Shown: positions 12,094 to 25,092, counted from the stretch's first letter. The stretch is 64,000 bases of DNA from Parietaria judaica (GCA_954871525.1 OX940868.1:13580556-13644555); one strand, 5' to 3'. Program-made: numbers and translations. The notes: generated from the letters alone by a model not told the origin.

Positions 12094-12392
12094 ATATATC
12101 ATATAGCTCTTGATATATAATAAAAATAGAAAAGAAAGATAGCGATAAGGTAAAGAAAACTTAGGCCACAATATGACAACTTGATGCGGACATAAAAACT
12201 AATATGATGATATAAATAATTGCAATTACAATAATGTCTTAAGAAAATATTAATTGAATGTTTTTATTCGCTTGTTAAAAATAAAAAATCAAAGATAACC
12301 TCAAAGTCGGTTCCTGCCTCTACAAGTTGAACCATCTCAATGGATATCTAAATATTTTTTTTATATATCTTAGCTGAACTTGAATAATATAT

Positions 12393-12395
<3 letters not shown>

Positions 12396-12431
<36 letters not shown>
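12396..12431. repeat. (TA)n microsatellite
   Basis: An uninterrupted AT dinucleotide run of about 36 bases in AT-rich intergenic DNA. Likely length-polymorphic. Confidence 0.95.
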
Positions 12432-12435
<4 letters not shown>

Positions 12436-15248
12436 AAAGCAAGAATCTCTAAGTGCGGTATGTCTGGTAATAAATCAAGACAACGGCATTTACAAAAGTG
12501 TAAAGAGAGACACTTAGTGTTTAATCAACACGTTATTTGTGATTAGCTAATGTAGATAATCTAATGAGCAGTCATTTTGATTAATCGTTTGTTAAAAATC
12601 AAACATAATTAATGTTTTCATTAATATTATAGCGCGAACAACAATATAGCAACGTTGATATGTTGATCGACGTTACATGAATTCTTTCCGCTTTCAACTC
12701 ACAAGAAGAAGAATAAGAAGATTTTCTTAGATTCGCCTAAGCAAAACTCCTTTCGATTGCCACCACAATTGACGCAATCGCGTTTTCTTAAAAATCGAAT
12801 GACAAGAAGATCCTTTTATAGTCGACCCTTAACACGACTTTCTTTGTTTCCGTCAGTACAAAACGCATTGACCACCTTCTCCCAAGGATTTTAGATATTC
12901 TGAACTTTAGAGTATGAATATGGCATAAAGTTTAGCCAATTCTGACCTCGTAGAGCCTTGGGATACACAACCCTCAGATTCTTGAACATATTATTCTTCT
13001 TCAAAATCTCGTAAAAAATCGCCAAAAACTTGGCATAATAAGATTTCCTATTATGAGAGAGTAATTCATTATTTGACTAATCAATATTAGTATGGAGCAT
13101 ATATTATACATCAACAACTCTACAAAGTATGTTAAAACATATCCCAACAAATCATATCGTAGCGCAGTAAAAGTCATGAAAAATCTAGACAAATTACGTG
13201 GAACATTTGAAAGAAAAAAAATGTAATTTAAGCAGAAAATAGTATTTGCACAAAGTAAAATATTTTGGGATTTTTTGGTAATGTAGAGCGGCATACGAGC
13301 GAACACAAGAACGCGTCTTTGCGAGATAAAATTCGACTTCATAAGCAAAAACTTGATTTTTTCTATCATCATCAACTAATTCCATTACAATACGGTTGTC
13401 TTCTTATACATGAAGACATTATTCTTTCCTTGCCAATTAAAATGAAGAAAAATCAAGCAATAAATCACGAAATAATAATATAAAAAAAAACATTAAAACA
13501 TGAATAATCTATGATTGATTATGTGGGCATCCCGTAATGCGTAATGCATCATTTGGGGATTTATCTCAATCCCTAGGTGAAAATCTCGGGATATCCTCGA
13601 TGGGTAAATCTAGATTAACAACGAAAATCAAGAAACATATAGTTCTGAATATGTTATCAAATTTTTTATACTTTTGCCGCCTAGGGTTATGGCCGAGCTC
13701 ATTGAGATCCATGCGGCCTCGTGCTTGTCTTATGCTCTGGATCACAGTTCCACAAATGTCGTTCCTCTATATTGTCTATCACGTTGATGTGGAACTTTGC
13801 ATTGTGTAGTTCAGAAACGCCTCGTCGGATTTACTAGATCCTCCTTAACGTTCGATGAAGAACTGGTCTCACACGCAGAAGAGAAAACTCGCCTTTGGCT
13901 AAGGGATGGTTACTCGCGATTTTCTCTCTAGAGAATAACAGGTGAGTTATATTTTATTAGTTCTTAATTGTGTATTTATAGCCAAAAGTGAAGAATGACC
14001 TAATGGAGTTTGGCTCATCAAATGATTCAAACCCATTAGATCATTTAATTAATTAATTTAAATATTAATTAATTCATATTTTCTCACCTTGTCCAAATGA
14101 ACCCTATACGTATTTATGGCGGTCAATTGCCAACATATAAACGTAATTTTCATCTAAGAAGATATTTTTCATTGTATCTCGACTCTAGATCTAATGCTTT
14201 TGAACTTTATGATTTGAAGCTTTTGAGCTGTAATTGTCGTTTGTATTTTTCTTGAGAGTAGTGTTGCATGCTTTTTTTCTTCGACGAAGTTGCACATTAT
14301 ATTCATATGATTAGACTCGTGCGTGTGTATAATGCACATGAATTGTGATTAAGTCTGTTGATGTTGTATTATAGTTTATCAAAAATATTGGTTAAACTCG
14401 CTTCAAAAAAGAAAAAAAAATATTGGTTATATTTATATTTTGTTATGGACCAAAATCAACCATATATACTAAATAATTCACGATTATGCTATATTTAGTA
14501 TAGGATCATCGAATACCGGATTTCGCATTTAAATAATAAAAAATTAGTTAACAAAGATCTTATATTGGAGGACAAAAAATTGCATCCTCCGCATAATCAT
14601 TACTCATTAATAGAGAAAATAATATATTTTTTTATTACATTTACTACTGTAAACTATTAAAGAATACAACTAAAACAGATAAATATATATATATATATAT
14701 TAATCACAAGATTTTACTATATATGATATACAATGATTAACCAAATAAACAAGCAGCCTAACTCATATACATGGCAGATTCATATAAATATCTAGGCATA
14801 AGAAGATAGGATCAAAACCCAAGATTCTACTTGTATTAGTCATAACTGAAAATGACAAATCTAATTGTCATTCCCAAAAGTCAGCTTCACATGTCTTAAA
14901 TCTCAATATTAGGTATCGAAACTTACGTTCTTTGCCATTGCTAGAATTATCTATTCACACTTCAGCCAACCACCTACATAATGGTAAGAGAATATTCAAA
15001 CACGAATAAAAGTGCAAAACAATTACGAATCTAAGTTTCTACTAGCGAAGTCCCGTTCCGGTTTTAGAGAACGGGAATTCAATTTCCAAATACATATGTA
15101 TTGGGTTTCTCTAACGTAAGCTCCAACTGCTCGGTTGAATTAATGACTGTCCCAAAGAATTAATTTTAAACGTGTTTTGTCCTCATTCACACATTCCCTA
15201 AACACACGCTTAATTTTAGAATTCGTTCATATAAATTACAAATGTATA

Positions 15249-15330
15249 TATAATTATATATATATATATATAAGTAGCCCGAACTTGTACAATCCCGGTT
15301 TTGATATATATATATATATATATATATATC
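15249..15330. repeat. Two (TA)n microsatellite blocks
   Basis: TA runs at about 15256-15272 and 15304-15330, separated by about 30 bases of unique sequence. The open frame at 15177-15386 spans them and encodes only Ile-Tyr repeats, so it is an artefact of the microsatellites. Confidence 0.9.
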
Positions 15331-16477
15331 AATGGGTTAACGATGATGATTATTTGCTACCAACTATTGCATCTTACATTCTGTGAATTGTTCTCTCACT
15401 TAAACAATTTAAGGGGAACAAATGTTTGATGTGGCATAAGTCTTCTAAGTCTCACTTGATGGACCATCCAATATGCTATATGTAAACTTTCATGTAGTAA
15501 ACGCACCTTCAGCTTCATGTCTTCTACTTCGCTCTACTTCTTGAAACCGAGTTGAAAATAAAGAAAATTGATTGATAAATGCAAATTAGTCGACGGGAAT
15601 TCACCAGAACGATCAATTCTTTCTCTTTATTAAATTAAATTGGAATTACGAGAATGAAACGATTTATCCTTCGAAAACAAGGTCGGAAGCTCTCCGCAGT
15701 TCTAGATGGAAACGAAATCCATAAAAACTAGCATGAGTGCCCGGCAGCTAGGGTTTGGGCACCTAATATACCTAACCCGATTCTGATTATTATATTAAGA
15801 AACGACTAAAATATCCTTAGTGACATAATTAAATTCTAATTATGTAAGAAAAATTAAGCTAAATTGCTAAACATGTTTACCCTACGACAGTACAAAAAAA
15901 TTTAAACCGAATTTCTAGTCTAAAATGATTAAACCAATACCGATTCTACCAGGTACACAATTTAAGACCAGCTTCGCATTTGCTGCGAAAATCCGGGAAT
16001 TGCGGCAGAGATAGTTTTGGAGTGAGGTATAGTGAGGTATATTTGCTTCTTTCTTTTAACCGAAAGCAACAAATACAGACATTTACAATTAACAGCACTA
16101 GAAAGAATAGAATTAAAGCTCAACTCCTTTCATTGTTCAATCAAGACATCAAAACTTGAAGGCAGTACCAATAAGCCCTGAAACATTTTTCTTCTTCTTT
16201 TTCTTGTCACTTAGAAATCTAAAAAAAATATAAAACAAAGAACATCAAGAAAATTAAAAAACAATTTCAACAAAGTTTTTATGATTCCAAGAGGTGACTC
16301 AGCTGAATAGTTAAGATTTGCTGAGAAGTAACCATCACAATTATAAACACCAAATACAATCGAAAGACCCACGGAAAATCGTGTGCTTCCTACACAAACT
16401 CGTGACGAAGTAGACTCCGAGAAGCTTATGTTAATTCTTCCAACAACAAGATCAGGATCGTTAAATCCGAAGAGTTC

Positions 16478-19374
16478 TCACATGATCGCGCAACGGCTCC
16501 TTTCTTCTGATGGCTGAGCCGCGACCGGCTGGTATCTACCGGCCTCGTTCGGGTTGTATGTGAACTCGGACGTATCAAGCCCGTACTGGGTTAATCAATG
16601 AGAAATGATTTGACAGGTGTTAATACCTAAATTTATGCAAAATACACTACATCCAAGTACAAAACATCAACAGACACTAGTCGATATTTTCCATATTTAA
16701 TTATAGTTTTGCTCCTGTCTTGTTCTTGATATTGTGTTTCACTAATGACATTGTCGTGTTATTTAAGTTATGTTTAGGGTTATCTCATATAAGCCTTGGC
16801 CTGACCTACTGAGTATGAACCCTGCGCAGCTAAAAAAAAAAGGACGCCAAGTTTATTCAACAAATTCAATTAGCTTAACATCCTCTCTAAGGTTTGAGGT
16901 ACACAATTGAGAGAAGAGATTCACTGGCTCTAGACCAGTGATGCCGGGCCGTAAGAAAAAACTAATTGTTTTCCGATAAACAAAAGAAACTATCAATCTT
17001 GCGACTCCAACTTAGAGTCCCAATCATCTCTTAGACAATCCGATAGGAACCCGCCATGTTACGAGCGTAATAATGACCATAAATCCGTGTTGGAACTTAA
17101 CCCTAAAAATGGCCAATGAGTATCATGCAACTAGTTCTTGGTTGATCTGCGAGCTTAATGTGTTTCCCCTAGTTGGGGAACCCGTCACATTACGGGTGTT
17201 AGAATGACCCCGTAATGTGAAACCCTTTTTTCCGATAGTTACCCCAAACAGCTAAATCCTGCAGAGAAACTAAGTTGATTTGCGAATTTAATTTACCGAA
17301 AAATACTTGGATCGTCTTCTTATTACTCAGGGTCAGGGTTATTTAAATAGAAAAACCTTAAAGTTAGTGTACGGGCAGTCCCTACATAATTTAACCCCAA
17401 AAGCTAAATAAAAATTATATAATTTAATAAGGAGTACGTAAATTAAGATATGAATCATGTTGCGCATAAGATAATGCACATATGGACTCTTATCATAATT
17501 TAGATCATGCTGTACAAAATTATTTATAATCAGAAGATTTATAAGATATTTTACCTTTTCTCTCATGCGAGTACTCCAAGCGTCGTTTCTGCTTGGACGC
17601 TGGTCAAGGCTGCCTGAGACAGGGACACCTGTTGCTGGAGCAACCGGTCTGTTCACCAACGGCTGCCGGATTTGTTGGCGTGGAGCGATGAGCTCATCGT
17701 CGCTGTCGTACTCAACTGGCCTGTTTGCTGCCCTAACTATAATTGCTAACAAGAATAGCAGAACCTGATATTGTTGGAATAATTAGTGTGGTATATATCT
17801 TATGGTCATTGCAAAACATTTTACTAAGAACAAGTGATGATATGGTCTCATTTCACGAATTCTCGGCCAACCCTTAGCTGAGCATCCTTAGTGGCACCTA
17901 GGGCTGATTTCCTTTTTTAGCGAATTAAGTTAATTATGGATTTAAGCTTCACTTCAGTAATTAAGTTTATTTTCCGCTTCTCGGCCTAGCTATAATTGGG
18001 TCAATTATTGATAAATGAGATTTTATCAAACCCTAGTTAATTCAATCTCTGTCAAACTGAGAAGGGACTGAGTTCTAGGGTTCAACATTGGTCCCTGATG
18101 GGATTAAGGTCTCGGTATGTATCAGATGGTAACAACTACAGGTTACTATTTACCCCGATAACTAACATCATCTGCTTTAATGATGTAATTAGAGGAACAA
18201 ATGCATACTCATAAAAATATGGGAGTGGATACAGTTTACAGCGATAGTAACTAAGTCAGCAGACAATCTCCGAATAGGCTAAGTCGATACAAGCAACTAG
18301 CGTCATAAACGTTTACCTGAAAAACAACAGCTCCAATAGCAACCCATCTAACGATCTTCCAGTGGCCATCCAGAAAATCATATATCATATCAAAGTCTCC
18401 AGTTTTGTCAGTAGGAATATCCTGAAATAGAAACGCTATGATCAGATATCCTGTGACATAATTTAGAATCAAACTTTCAAATTGCGCCGTACGTCTTCCC
18501 AGCTTTTGTCGAAGAAAATAAATGCTGCACATCCAATTTCCGCCAGGATTAAAAGGATAACCAAAAATGCATACTGCTCTGAGTTAAGGAAATACATCGT
18601 CAGCAACAATAGAATTGGGATTCACAAAACATGCCTACAAAAGTGGACCTCACTTTGTCAGACCAAAAAGATAGGCTACTTTGTTAGAACAAAAAAGGTT
18701 GGGATGATATGCTGTATTTCGCCGCTATAACCCAACGATTGACATCAAGAAATGCTATGTTATTGAAAAACATTGTATAAGATTAATAAATTGAAAAAAA
18801 ATAAAAAAAAAATAGGATACACAACTCAAGCAGCAGCTGCTCCGTGTCATAGCCCCCACACAACCGAAACAAGAGACAACGAAGAGCACCGCCCCTATTC
18901 CAATAAACAAGTATATGAACCTGAAGATTAAAGCAATGCCCGAGCATCAGGAAGCTGGCATATTACACTGGTTGTGGCAATGTCAACTTCATACTTGCAA
19001 GTGAAGCTCAGTCAACCACCAATATACTATTGCGCAATCATTCATGAGGAGTACATAGGATATTGATATTTACCAGCCAGGGTTTCTTCAAATAAATTCA
19101 AAGTACCTAAGCTAAAAAGAAAACTATCCGAAACCACATACCACGCTTTAGGCAAGTTATCGAGTATGCTGGTACTGAGAGAAGCAGCCATGAGCAACGG
19201 GCGGCCAAATTGGACGAGAACCGCATCATCCGAAGAAGGCGAAGCCGCTTCGTCGGCCGTTCTCTGGTACTCGACCAGCAGATAAATCCCATAACCCACC
19301 ATGGCCAGACCCACAAGGGTCAACAAGAAATTGAGAAGCTTTAGCAAGCATTCTAAGCATCCTCTGCAAGCCAT
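16478..19374 (-). CDS. TOM2A: TOM2A-like tetraspanin-type membrane protein (278 aa, 6 coding exons)
   Basis: Exons on the minus strand: 19142-19374, 18821-18920, 18493-18573, 18317-18421, 17555-17764 and 16478-16585. All introns are GT-AG, phases agree, and the total is 837 bp. The protein starts MACRGCLECLLKLLNF, a hallmark of the TOM2A family, which fixes the start; an in-frame Met 14 codons upstream lies in the probable 5' UTR intron. Four membrane segments lie near residues 8-30, 78-101, 112-133 and 165-184. The loop between the third and fourth is short and has no CCG motif. The cytosolic tail has EYDSDDE and APRQQIRQP, and the protein ends RCAIM, a CaaX-type prenylation signal. In Arabidopsis, TOM2A is a vacuolar-membrane protein that associates with TOM1 and is a host factor for tobamovirus multiplication. 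The length matches the roughly 280 aa usual for the family. The copy appears intact. Confidence 0.95.
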
Positions 19375-19700
19375 CGCTCCACACACTCTCTGACCCTTCA
19401 AATCACACAAATTCAAAATCCCTAATTACTAAAATGAGCAAGTACCATGATGAAACGACTAAACTAAACCAATCAAAATGATATCTAAACTCCAATTACT
19501 ACTAAATTTCAACTCTGATCTAGCATCGTCCCGAAAAATCAGCAGAAAATGAAAACTAAACCCCCAATTAGCTTAAAAACACCACCAAATTGAGCAAAAA
19601 AAAAGAGCATCAGAATTAGTAAATTACAGATGATCCTTCCTAGCTCCATCGAACACAAAATCAAATGGAAAAACAAAGACGATGAGTGATCAACACTTAC
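19375..19700 (-). other. Probable intron in the 5' UTR of the TOM2A-like gene
   Basis: On the minus strand a good donor, TTC/GTAAGTGTT, lies at 19700. Acceptor-like AG sites (TTTGAAG, GGTCAG) lie just upstream of the chosen ATG, around 19389-19400. A 5' UTR intron would keep the upstream in-frame Met at 19416 out of the mRNA. This is inferred from splice-site sequence only. Confidence 0.55.
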
Positions 19701-20100
19701 GAATTAAGAGAGTCGATCGGAAGAGCTTGTCGGGTTCAAATTGGCAACAATCGCTCTTGGATTCTCGATTGATTCTCAGACGAAATGAGAGAGAGGGGGG
19801 GAATTTTCGTTTGGGTTTTCTTTTCTCTCTCCACCAGCCAGCTGGCACTTTTATCTGGGCGCTCCAATATCCTGGCTTCGTGTCCGCCATTTCGTCTGGA
19901 ATTCCCGTAATGCCCTTCTCCCTTTCCGCCTGTTTGCGAAAATATCAGGGGGTTTGATGTCATTTCGATGGCTTTGTGATACGGACACGTATGCTTAATG
20001 TTGCTGTGCTGTCTCTCATTTCGCCACCGAAAAGTATGAATGAATGGGTAAGTAATGGCTTTAAATTCGGTCTTTATTTAATCGCAGTAACGCCCCCCAA
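19701..20100 (-). promoter_or_regulatory. Probable first non-coding exon and promoter of the TOM2A-like gene
   Basis: The sequence directly upstream of the inferred UTR donor has a CT-rich tract (a GA-rich run in the transcript) around 19787-19835 and sits at the 5' side of the gene. I could not identify a convincing TATA box. Open frames here on both strands have no domain similarity. Confidence 0.4.
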
Positions 20101-21075
20101 TTTTATATATTGGCGCAAATTGCGTTTAAATTAGAAAAAATACTCTTTTTTTTTAAAAAAAAAATATTGTGAATTTCTTGTGATTTATTTTTGCTTTATT
20201 TTAATAAATTTGAGACATTTATTAAGCTTCTTGATCCTATGCAAACTAACATAGATTTCTTAAGAGTTATTACTTGTTTGTTGCTTTTCTTCAGGAGCAA
20301 TCAAGAGACGATATGTAAGGCGTGAGCAGAAACCTAATCGAGTTTCATCTTAAGTTCTCAATTATTCGCAAAGTTATTTTATCATCTATTCTTAAATCTT
20401 CTATAAAAGTGTTGATGACGTTTGAAAATTGAGGCCTAGTCAACTTTGCGAGGAGATTTTGCAAAGATCACACTCACAAGAACAATAGCCATGTACAAAG
20501 AAGTCACAGTTCAATTGTCATCACCAGTTTCAAAACAGAGTTGTTTTACCAAGTATAGCTTTTAGGGAGAGTCATTTGTTTACATATTATTCAATTGTGT
20601 CTTGTAAATATTTGACTTGTGATTAATCTTATGCAAACTGCGTAACTAAAACATTACGTGTTCTTATAAAAAATAAAAATAAAAATTATTGTTTTAATAA
20701 TTTGATTCGTAATCTGCATAATCACGTAAGTTTACTTTATATTACTAATATTATAATCTATGTGTGTTGATATATTTACTAATTTATTGATAAAATATAT
20801 TTAATTCAGTCATATGCGCATTTTATTAAAACATGGCCGGTAACATATTACTTTGCAAACTTCACTAACATTTTTAATTTATAGATCGTTGGATTTTGTT
20901 TGTCTTTAGTGTCATATTATAGACAAGAATTTATTCTATAAGATAAGGATGACTAATAAAGTATTTAAAATATATCAATCTTCTTCAACCACCGCCTATG
21001 AAGTAGATTAAGCTTTAGAGAAGACTTCACGGAATTTTAATGTTTCCTAAAACTAATGTGGAACTAGTTTATCAA
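20101..21075. other. AT-rich intergenic DNA, no feature recognised
   Basis: No exon-like or domain-bearing frame. The sequence is strongly AT-rich and ends at the start of the 132-bp tandem repeat. Confidence 0.6.
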
Positions 21076-21471
21076 CATTATCTTTACATACATATGACAA
21101 TATAGTGTGTATTTTCATAATCTCAGCTAGTCAGCTATAATAATAATATAGCAAGGGATGATAGAGTTAATAGCCGTATAAGTATATAATATTTTAATTT
21201 TTATAAACATTATCTTTACATACATATGACAATATAGTGTGTATTTTCATAATCTCAGCTAGTCAGCTATAATAATAATATAGCAAGGGATGATAGAGTT
21301 AATAGCCGTATAAGTATATAATATTTTGATTTTTATAAACATTATCTTTACATACATATGACAATATAGTGTGTATTTTCATAATCTCAGCTAGTCAGCT
21401 ATAATAATAATATAGCAAGGGATGATAGAGTTAATAGCCGTATAAGTATATAATATTTTAATTTTTATAAC
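21076..21471. repeat. Three-copy tandem repeat, period 132 bp
   Basis: Copies start at 21076, 21208 and 21340, each opening with CATTATCTTTACATACATAT and ending near TTTTTATAA. They are almost identical (for example ATTTTGAT against ATTTTAAT). The exact 132-bp spacing and near-identity point to recent tandem duplication. No coding content. Confidence 0.95.
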
Positions 21472-22233
21472 GGTACAAATTGAGCAGCAAAAATTGGTTA
21501 AATTATTCAATATCCACTTTTTGTTTATGTTTAAAGTTCATCGATTTGATGTTAAAACTATTTATTTAAATACCAATAGTGATTAAAAACTATAATCTTT
21601 ATTTTACGGGTACATCGACGAGTAACTAGTTTATCGATGGGTTTTTGTTGAATAAACTCAGCGATGAATATTTTAAAATTTAATAATATTTAAATTGTAT
21701 ATTCTTAATTTATAATTGTAATTTTATATTAAAATAAAAATTGTACTTGTAATTTGTAATGAATACAATGTTATAATTACAATTTTATAAAAATTTAAGA
21801 TAATAATTTATTATTGAGGAGAGAGTGCGATTGTAAAAACTCATACATTGATTAAATACTAAAGTTTTATCGAAGAGAGTGTAAATATAAAATTAGAAGT
21901 CCCAAATGAAAAATTACAAACGTTGTGACTTGTGAATAACATTTCACATTTTTCAGGCTTACCGCGGTTTCCGTGAGTCATGCCAAGGACAGTGGACTTG
22001 CACTGGTTTTTAAAACCATGGTTATTTCATAAACACATGCAAGTACCTGAAAGTTCTAAAAAAAATTAAATATATATATTTTTTTTCTAAAGGTGAACAC
22101 ATCCAAAAGTCTAATAAATCAACGGTAAAAGTGAACTTAATTTTAGAGAAACAAGAAAATAACTTCAGTCGCGAAAAAAAATATATATTTAAATATACCG
22201 AAAAAATAAAAACATTATGTATTTATGTCGGTA
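21472..22233. other. AT-rich intergenic DNA
   Basis: No gene-like frame. Around 21600-21665 there is a short block with TTTATCGATGGG, similar in style to blocks at 33520-33560 and 46215-46310, possibly old copies of one repeat. Confidence 0.5.
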
Positions 22234-22242
22234 TTAATTTTA

Positions 22243-24054
22243 GGGTAAACTGCGGCTAATGTACTCAATGTTTGATATTTTGCGAATTAGGTACCTAATA
22301 TTTAGGGGTGAAACCGGTACCGATAATCGGTAAATTAGTATTTTTTGGTATTGGGATTGGTATTGAATAATCGAGATTTTTTTTAGGTATTGGTATTGGT
22401 ATCGGTTCTAAAATTTATTGGTTTTTCATCAAACCGATACCGAGACCGAGACCGAGAAAAAATAAACGAAAACCGATAAATAAACCGAGACATAAACCGA
22501 GAATAACCCGGGGAAAAATCCAAAAATAATACAAAATACCATGTCCGAAATATAAAAATACATGTCTAATACATAAAAACATCAAACATAATTAAAACAT
22601 GTCATTTCTTTTTCTTTGATTTTGGTTTCGCCTTCTCTTTTTTCTTTGATTTCGCCTCGTCTTTTTTCTTGGCCATGTTACTAATACCACCGGTAAGAGC
22701 GGAGGGGACGGAAGTTGAAACGGGAACTTCGAAGTTTTCTTCTACAATAAACAATTAAAAGAAACTTTCATTTAACAAATATAAAAGCATAATTATTACA
22801 TATATATTATATTCAACGTTACAAACCTATTTACATTGTAATATAAAATCTGTTATATTATAAAAAAAAACGACATGTAGTATAATAAAAAACGACATGT
22901 AGTTCAAAACCGATACCGATACCGATATTCGAGAAATTTGGTATCAATATCGTTTCTCGGTATCGGTATCGGTTTCCGATACCGATAAGTATCGGTTTTC
23001 GATACCGATAAGTATCGGTTCTCGGTTTTAAACTAAATTTATCGGTTTTTTTTAAAACCGATCCGAGATCGATACCGATACCGAGACGATACCGATAAAC
23101 GGTGACAAAATTTTAACCCCTACTAATATTTATATTTAGTGGCTAATGTACCCAATGTTTGATCTGTTAGATATTTTTGTGTTTTCCGTTAGTTGACCGT
23201 TAGAGAGTTATCCTCCTCTATATGCACACTTTTTGTATTTTTGACATAACTCACTCATTTTTTGTCCACATTTTATGCATGACCTATGGTTGAAAAGACA
23301 AGAGATAGATTTACAACTTTTATGTTTTAAGTTTTGTAAAATAAGTTTAAAAAAAGTACGAAATTTCAAATACAACGTAAAATTGGACGTAAGTTTAATG
23401 CAAAATATTTGTTTTGAATTTTTTTTACTATACTTAATGACTTTTTACGATGAAACGTAAAAATACAAAGTTGTAGATAAATATTTTATCTTTCCAAAGG
23501 ATGTTTATTTATAAATTTTGGACAAAAGATGAGTAAGTTATGCCAAAAATATGAAAGATTATTTCACATCTCATATTTTTGGCATAACTCACTCGTTTTT
23601 TATCCAAAATTTATAAATAAACACACGTTAAAAAGATAAAATATTTATCTACAAATTTTTAGTTTTACGTTTTACCATATAAAGTCATTAAATATATTAA
23701 AATTTGCTTGAAACAAATATTTTGTATTAAACTAACGTCTAATTTTACGTTGTATTTAAAATTTCGTATTTTTCTAAAACTTATTTTACAAAACTTAAAA
23801 CAACAAAGTTGTAGATCTATCTCTTATTTTTCTAACCATAGGTCGTGCATAAAATTTGGACAAAAAATGAGTGAGTTATGTCAAAAATACAAAAAGTGTA
23901 CATGTAGAGGAGGATAACTCTCTAACGGTCAACTAACGGAAAACACAAAAATATCTAACAGATCAAACATTGGGTACATTAGCCACCAAAAATAAACATT
24001 AGGTACAAAATTCTCAAAAGATCAAACATTAAATACATTAGCCGCAATTTACCC
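22243..24054. mobile_element. MULE-type fold-back MITE, interrupted by an hAT MITE
   Basis: Termini are GGGTAAACTGCGGCTAATGT and the inverse ACATTAGCCGCAATTTACCC. The 9-bp TSDs are TTAATTTTA (22234-22242) and TTAATTCTA (24055-24063), 8 of 9 matching. Without the nested insert (22303-23122 plus its duplicated 8 bp) it is 984 bp. The arms at roughly 23150-23550 and 23560-24000 are inverted copies of each other, so a transcript would form a long hairpin. No transposase. The open frames at 23275-23460 and 23708-23917 are mirror readings of the arms. Confidence 0.85.
22303..23122. mobile_element. hAT-type MITE nested in the MULE MITE
   Basis: 820 bp with termini TAGGGGTGAAACC... and ...TTTTAACCCCTA. 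It is flanked by a perfect 8-bp TSD, CTAATATT (22295-22302 and 23123-23130). Both subterminal regions are packed with GGTATCGG/CCGATACC motifs in both orientations, the sort of repeat hAT transposases bind. No coding capacity. Confidence 0.92.
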
Positions 24055-24197
24055 TTAATTCTATATAACTTACAAAATCTAATGTCAATGAACAAATAAT
24101 TGAAATAAAATATTGCCCTAATTCAAGGCGTGTTTTAGTAAAGTTTATGGGGTTTGAGTTATTTTTTCGTTGGAGGGAGGAAAATGAAAGGTTTACT

Positions 24198-25092
24198 TAG
24201 AGGTGTCAAGTGGGCCGGGGTGGGCCAACCCGGCCCACAACCCGTTAAACCCGCATGTTAAACGGGGCGGGCTCGACCCGCCCCGTTCAATGTGCGGGGC
24301 GGGGCGAGGCGGGTTTTGGAAAAGGCATCAAGGCCCACCCCGGCCCATGAACCCGAACCCACAATGTCGCGGGGCAAGGCGGGACGGGCTTTTTACGAGT
24401 CGATTTAGTGGGCTTTTACGAGTCGAGTTTAGAGGGCTTTTACGGGTCGAATTTGGTGGGCTTTTCATAAACCAAAACGGGTTGGATTTTTACGGAGAGT
24501 AAATACATGAATGAATGAATAACAAATTATAACTTGAAAGTATAGCATGAATGAATGTTGAATTGATTCATGAATTTCAAGATGTAAAGATTGAATAGTG
24601 AACATGAAAGTGAAAGTGAACAATAAAATGAGAATACGTGATTTTGAAATTAATTAGTGAATAATAAAATTAGAATAGTGAATAATGAACGTGACTAATA
24701 ATTATAAATTCTAAAGTTAAAACTTGAAACTAATCAATTATAAAATCTAAATGAATATGTTAAAACGACAATAACATTTGAAAGCGACCAATACCAAAAA
24801 AATTAATAGTAAAACAAGTAAAAATATGGTTTATGTGGGCTTTTTTAAACGGGGCGGGGCGAGTTGGCCACGGGGCGGGCTTATGTGGGCTTCGGGGCGG
24901 GGCGGGGCGGGCTTTTGAACGGGGCGGGGCGGGTTTGGGGCGGGCCTAGAAAAGCATAACCCAGCCTGACCCTTTTGATAGGGGCGAGTCTAGCCCGGCC
25001 CACAAAAAAACGGGGCGGGACGGGGTGAACCTGCTTTTTTTACGAGTCGGGGCGGGTGGGTCTGGACCGACCCGGCCCACTTGACACCTCTA
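24198..25092. mobile_element. hAT-type MITE with 22-bp perfect TIRs and GC-rich subterminal repeats
   Basis: 895 bp. The left end begins TAGAGGTGTCAAGTGGGCC and the right end is its exact inverse over 22 bp. The 8-bp TSD GGTTTACT is perfect (24190-24197 and 25093-25100). Subterminal regions carry many GGGGCGGG motifs, while the middle is AT-rich. The open frame at 24203-24502 is a reading of the repeat region, not a gene. Confidence 0.95.
24894..24911 (+). other. Strong G-quadruplex motif in the hAT MITE
   Basis: Four G-runs (GGGG, GGGG, GGGG, GGG) are separated by single C loops, an ideal pattern for a stable parallel G-quadruplex. A second G-rich stretch follows at about 24921-24944. Folding is inferred. 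Confidence 0.8.

Larger units (their letters stand above)
12094..16477. other. Intergenic DNA with LTR-like debris and AT microsatellites
   Basis: No supported gene. 12640-13000 and 13810-14160 look like LTR remnants on the minus strand: moderate GC, and TATA-like GACTATAAAAGGA (near 12816-12828) and GGCTATAAATACAC (near 13970-13983) read in reverse. I could not find paired ends or TSDs. Open frames at 13001-13375 and 13537-13809 have no recognisable motif. The part from about 16080 to 16477 is probably the 3' UTR of the TOM2A-like gene. Confidence 0.5.

Noticed and set aside
11806..12171. Minus-strand 121-codon frame at the right LTR
   Set aside because: It is the LTR-encoded pol tail joined to unrelated flanking sequence, not an independent gene.
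19375..19416. Longer N-terminus of the TOM2A-like protein from the Met at 19416
   Set aside because: The family starts at MACRGC, and splice signals put the upstream Met in a 5' UTR intron.
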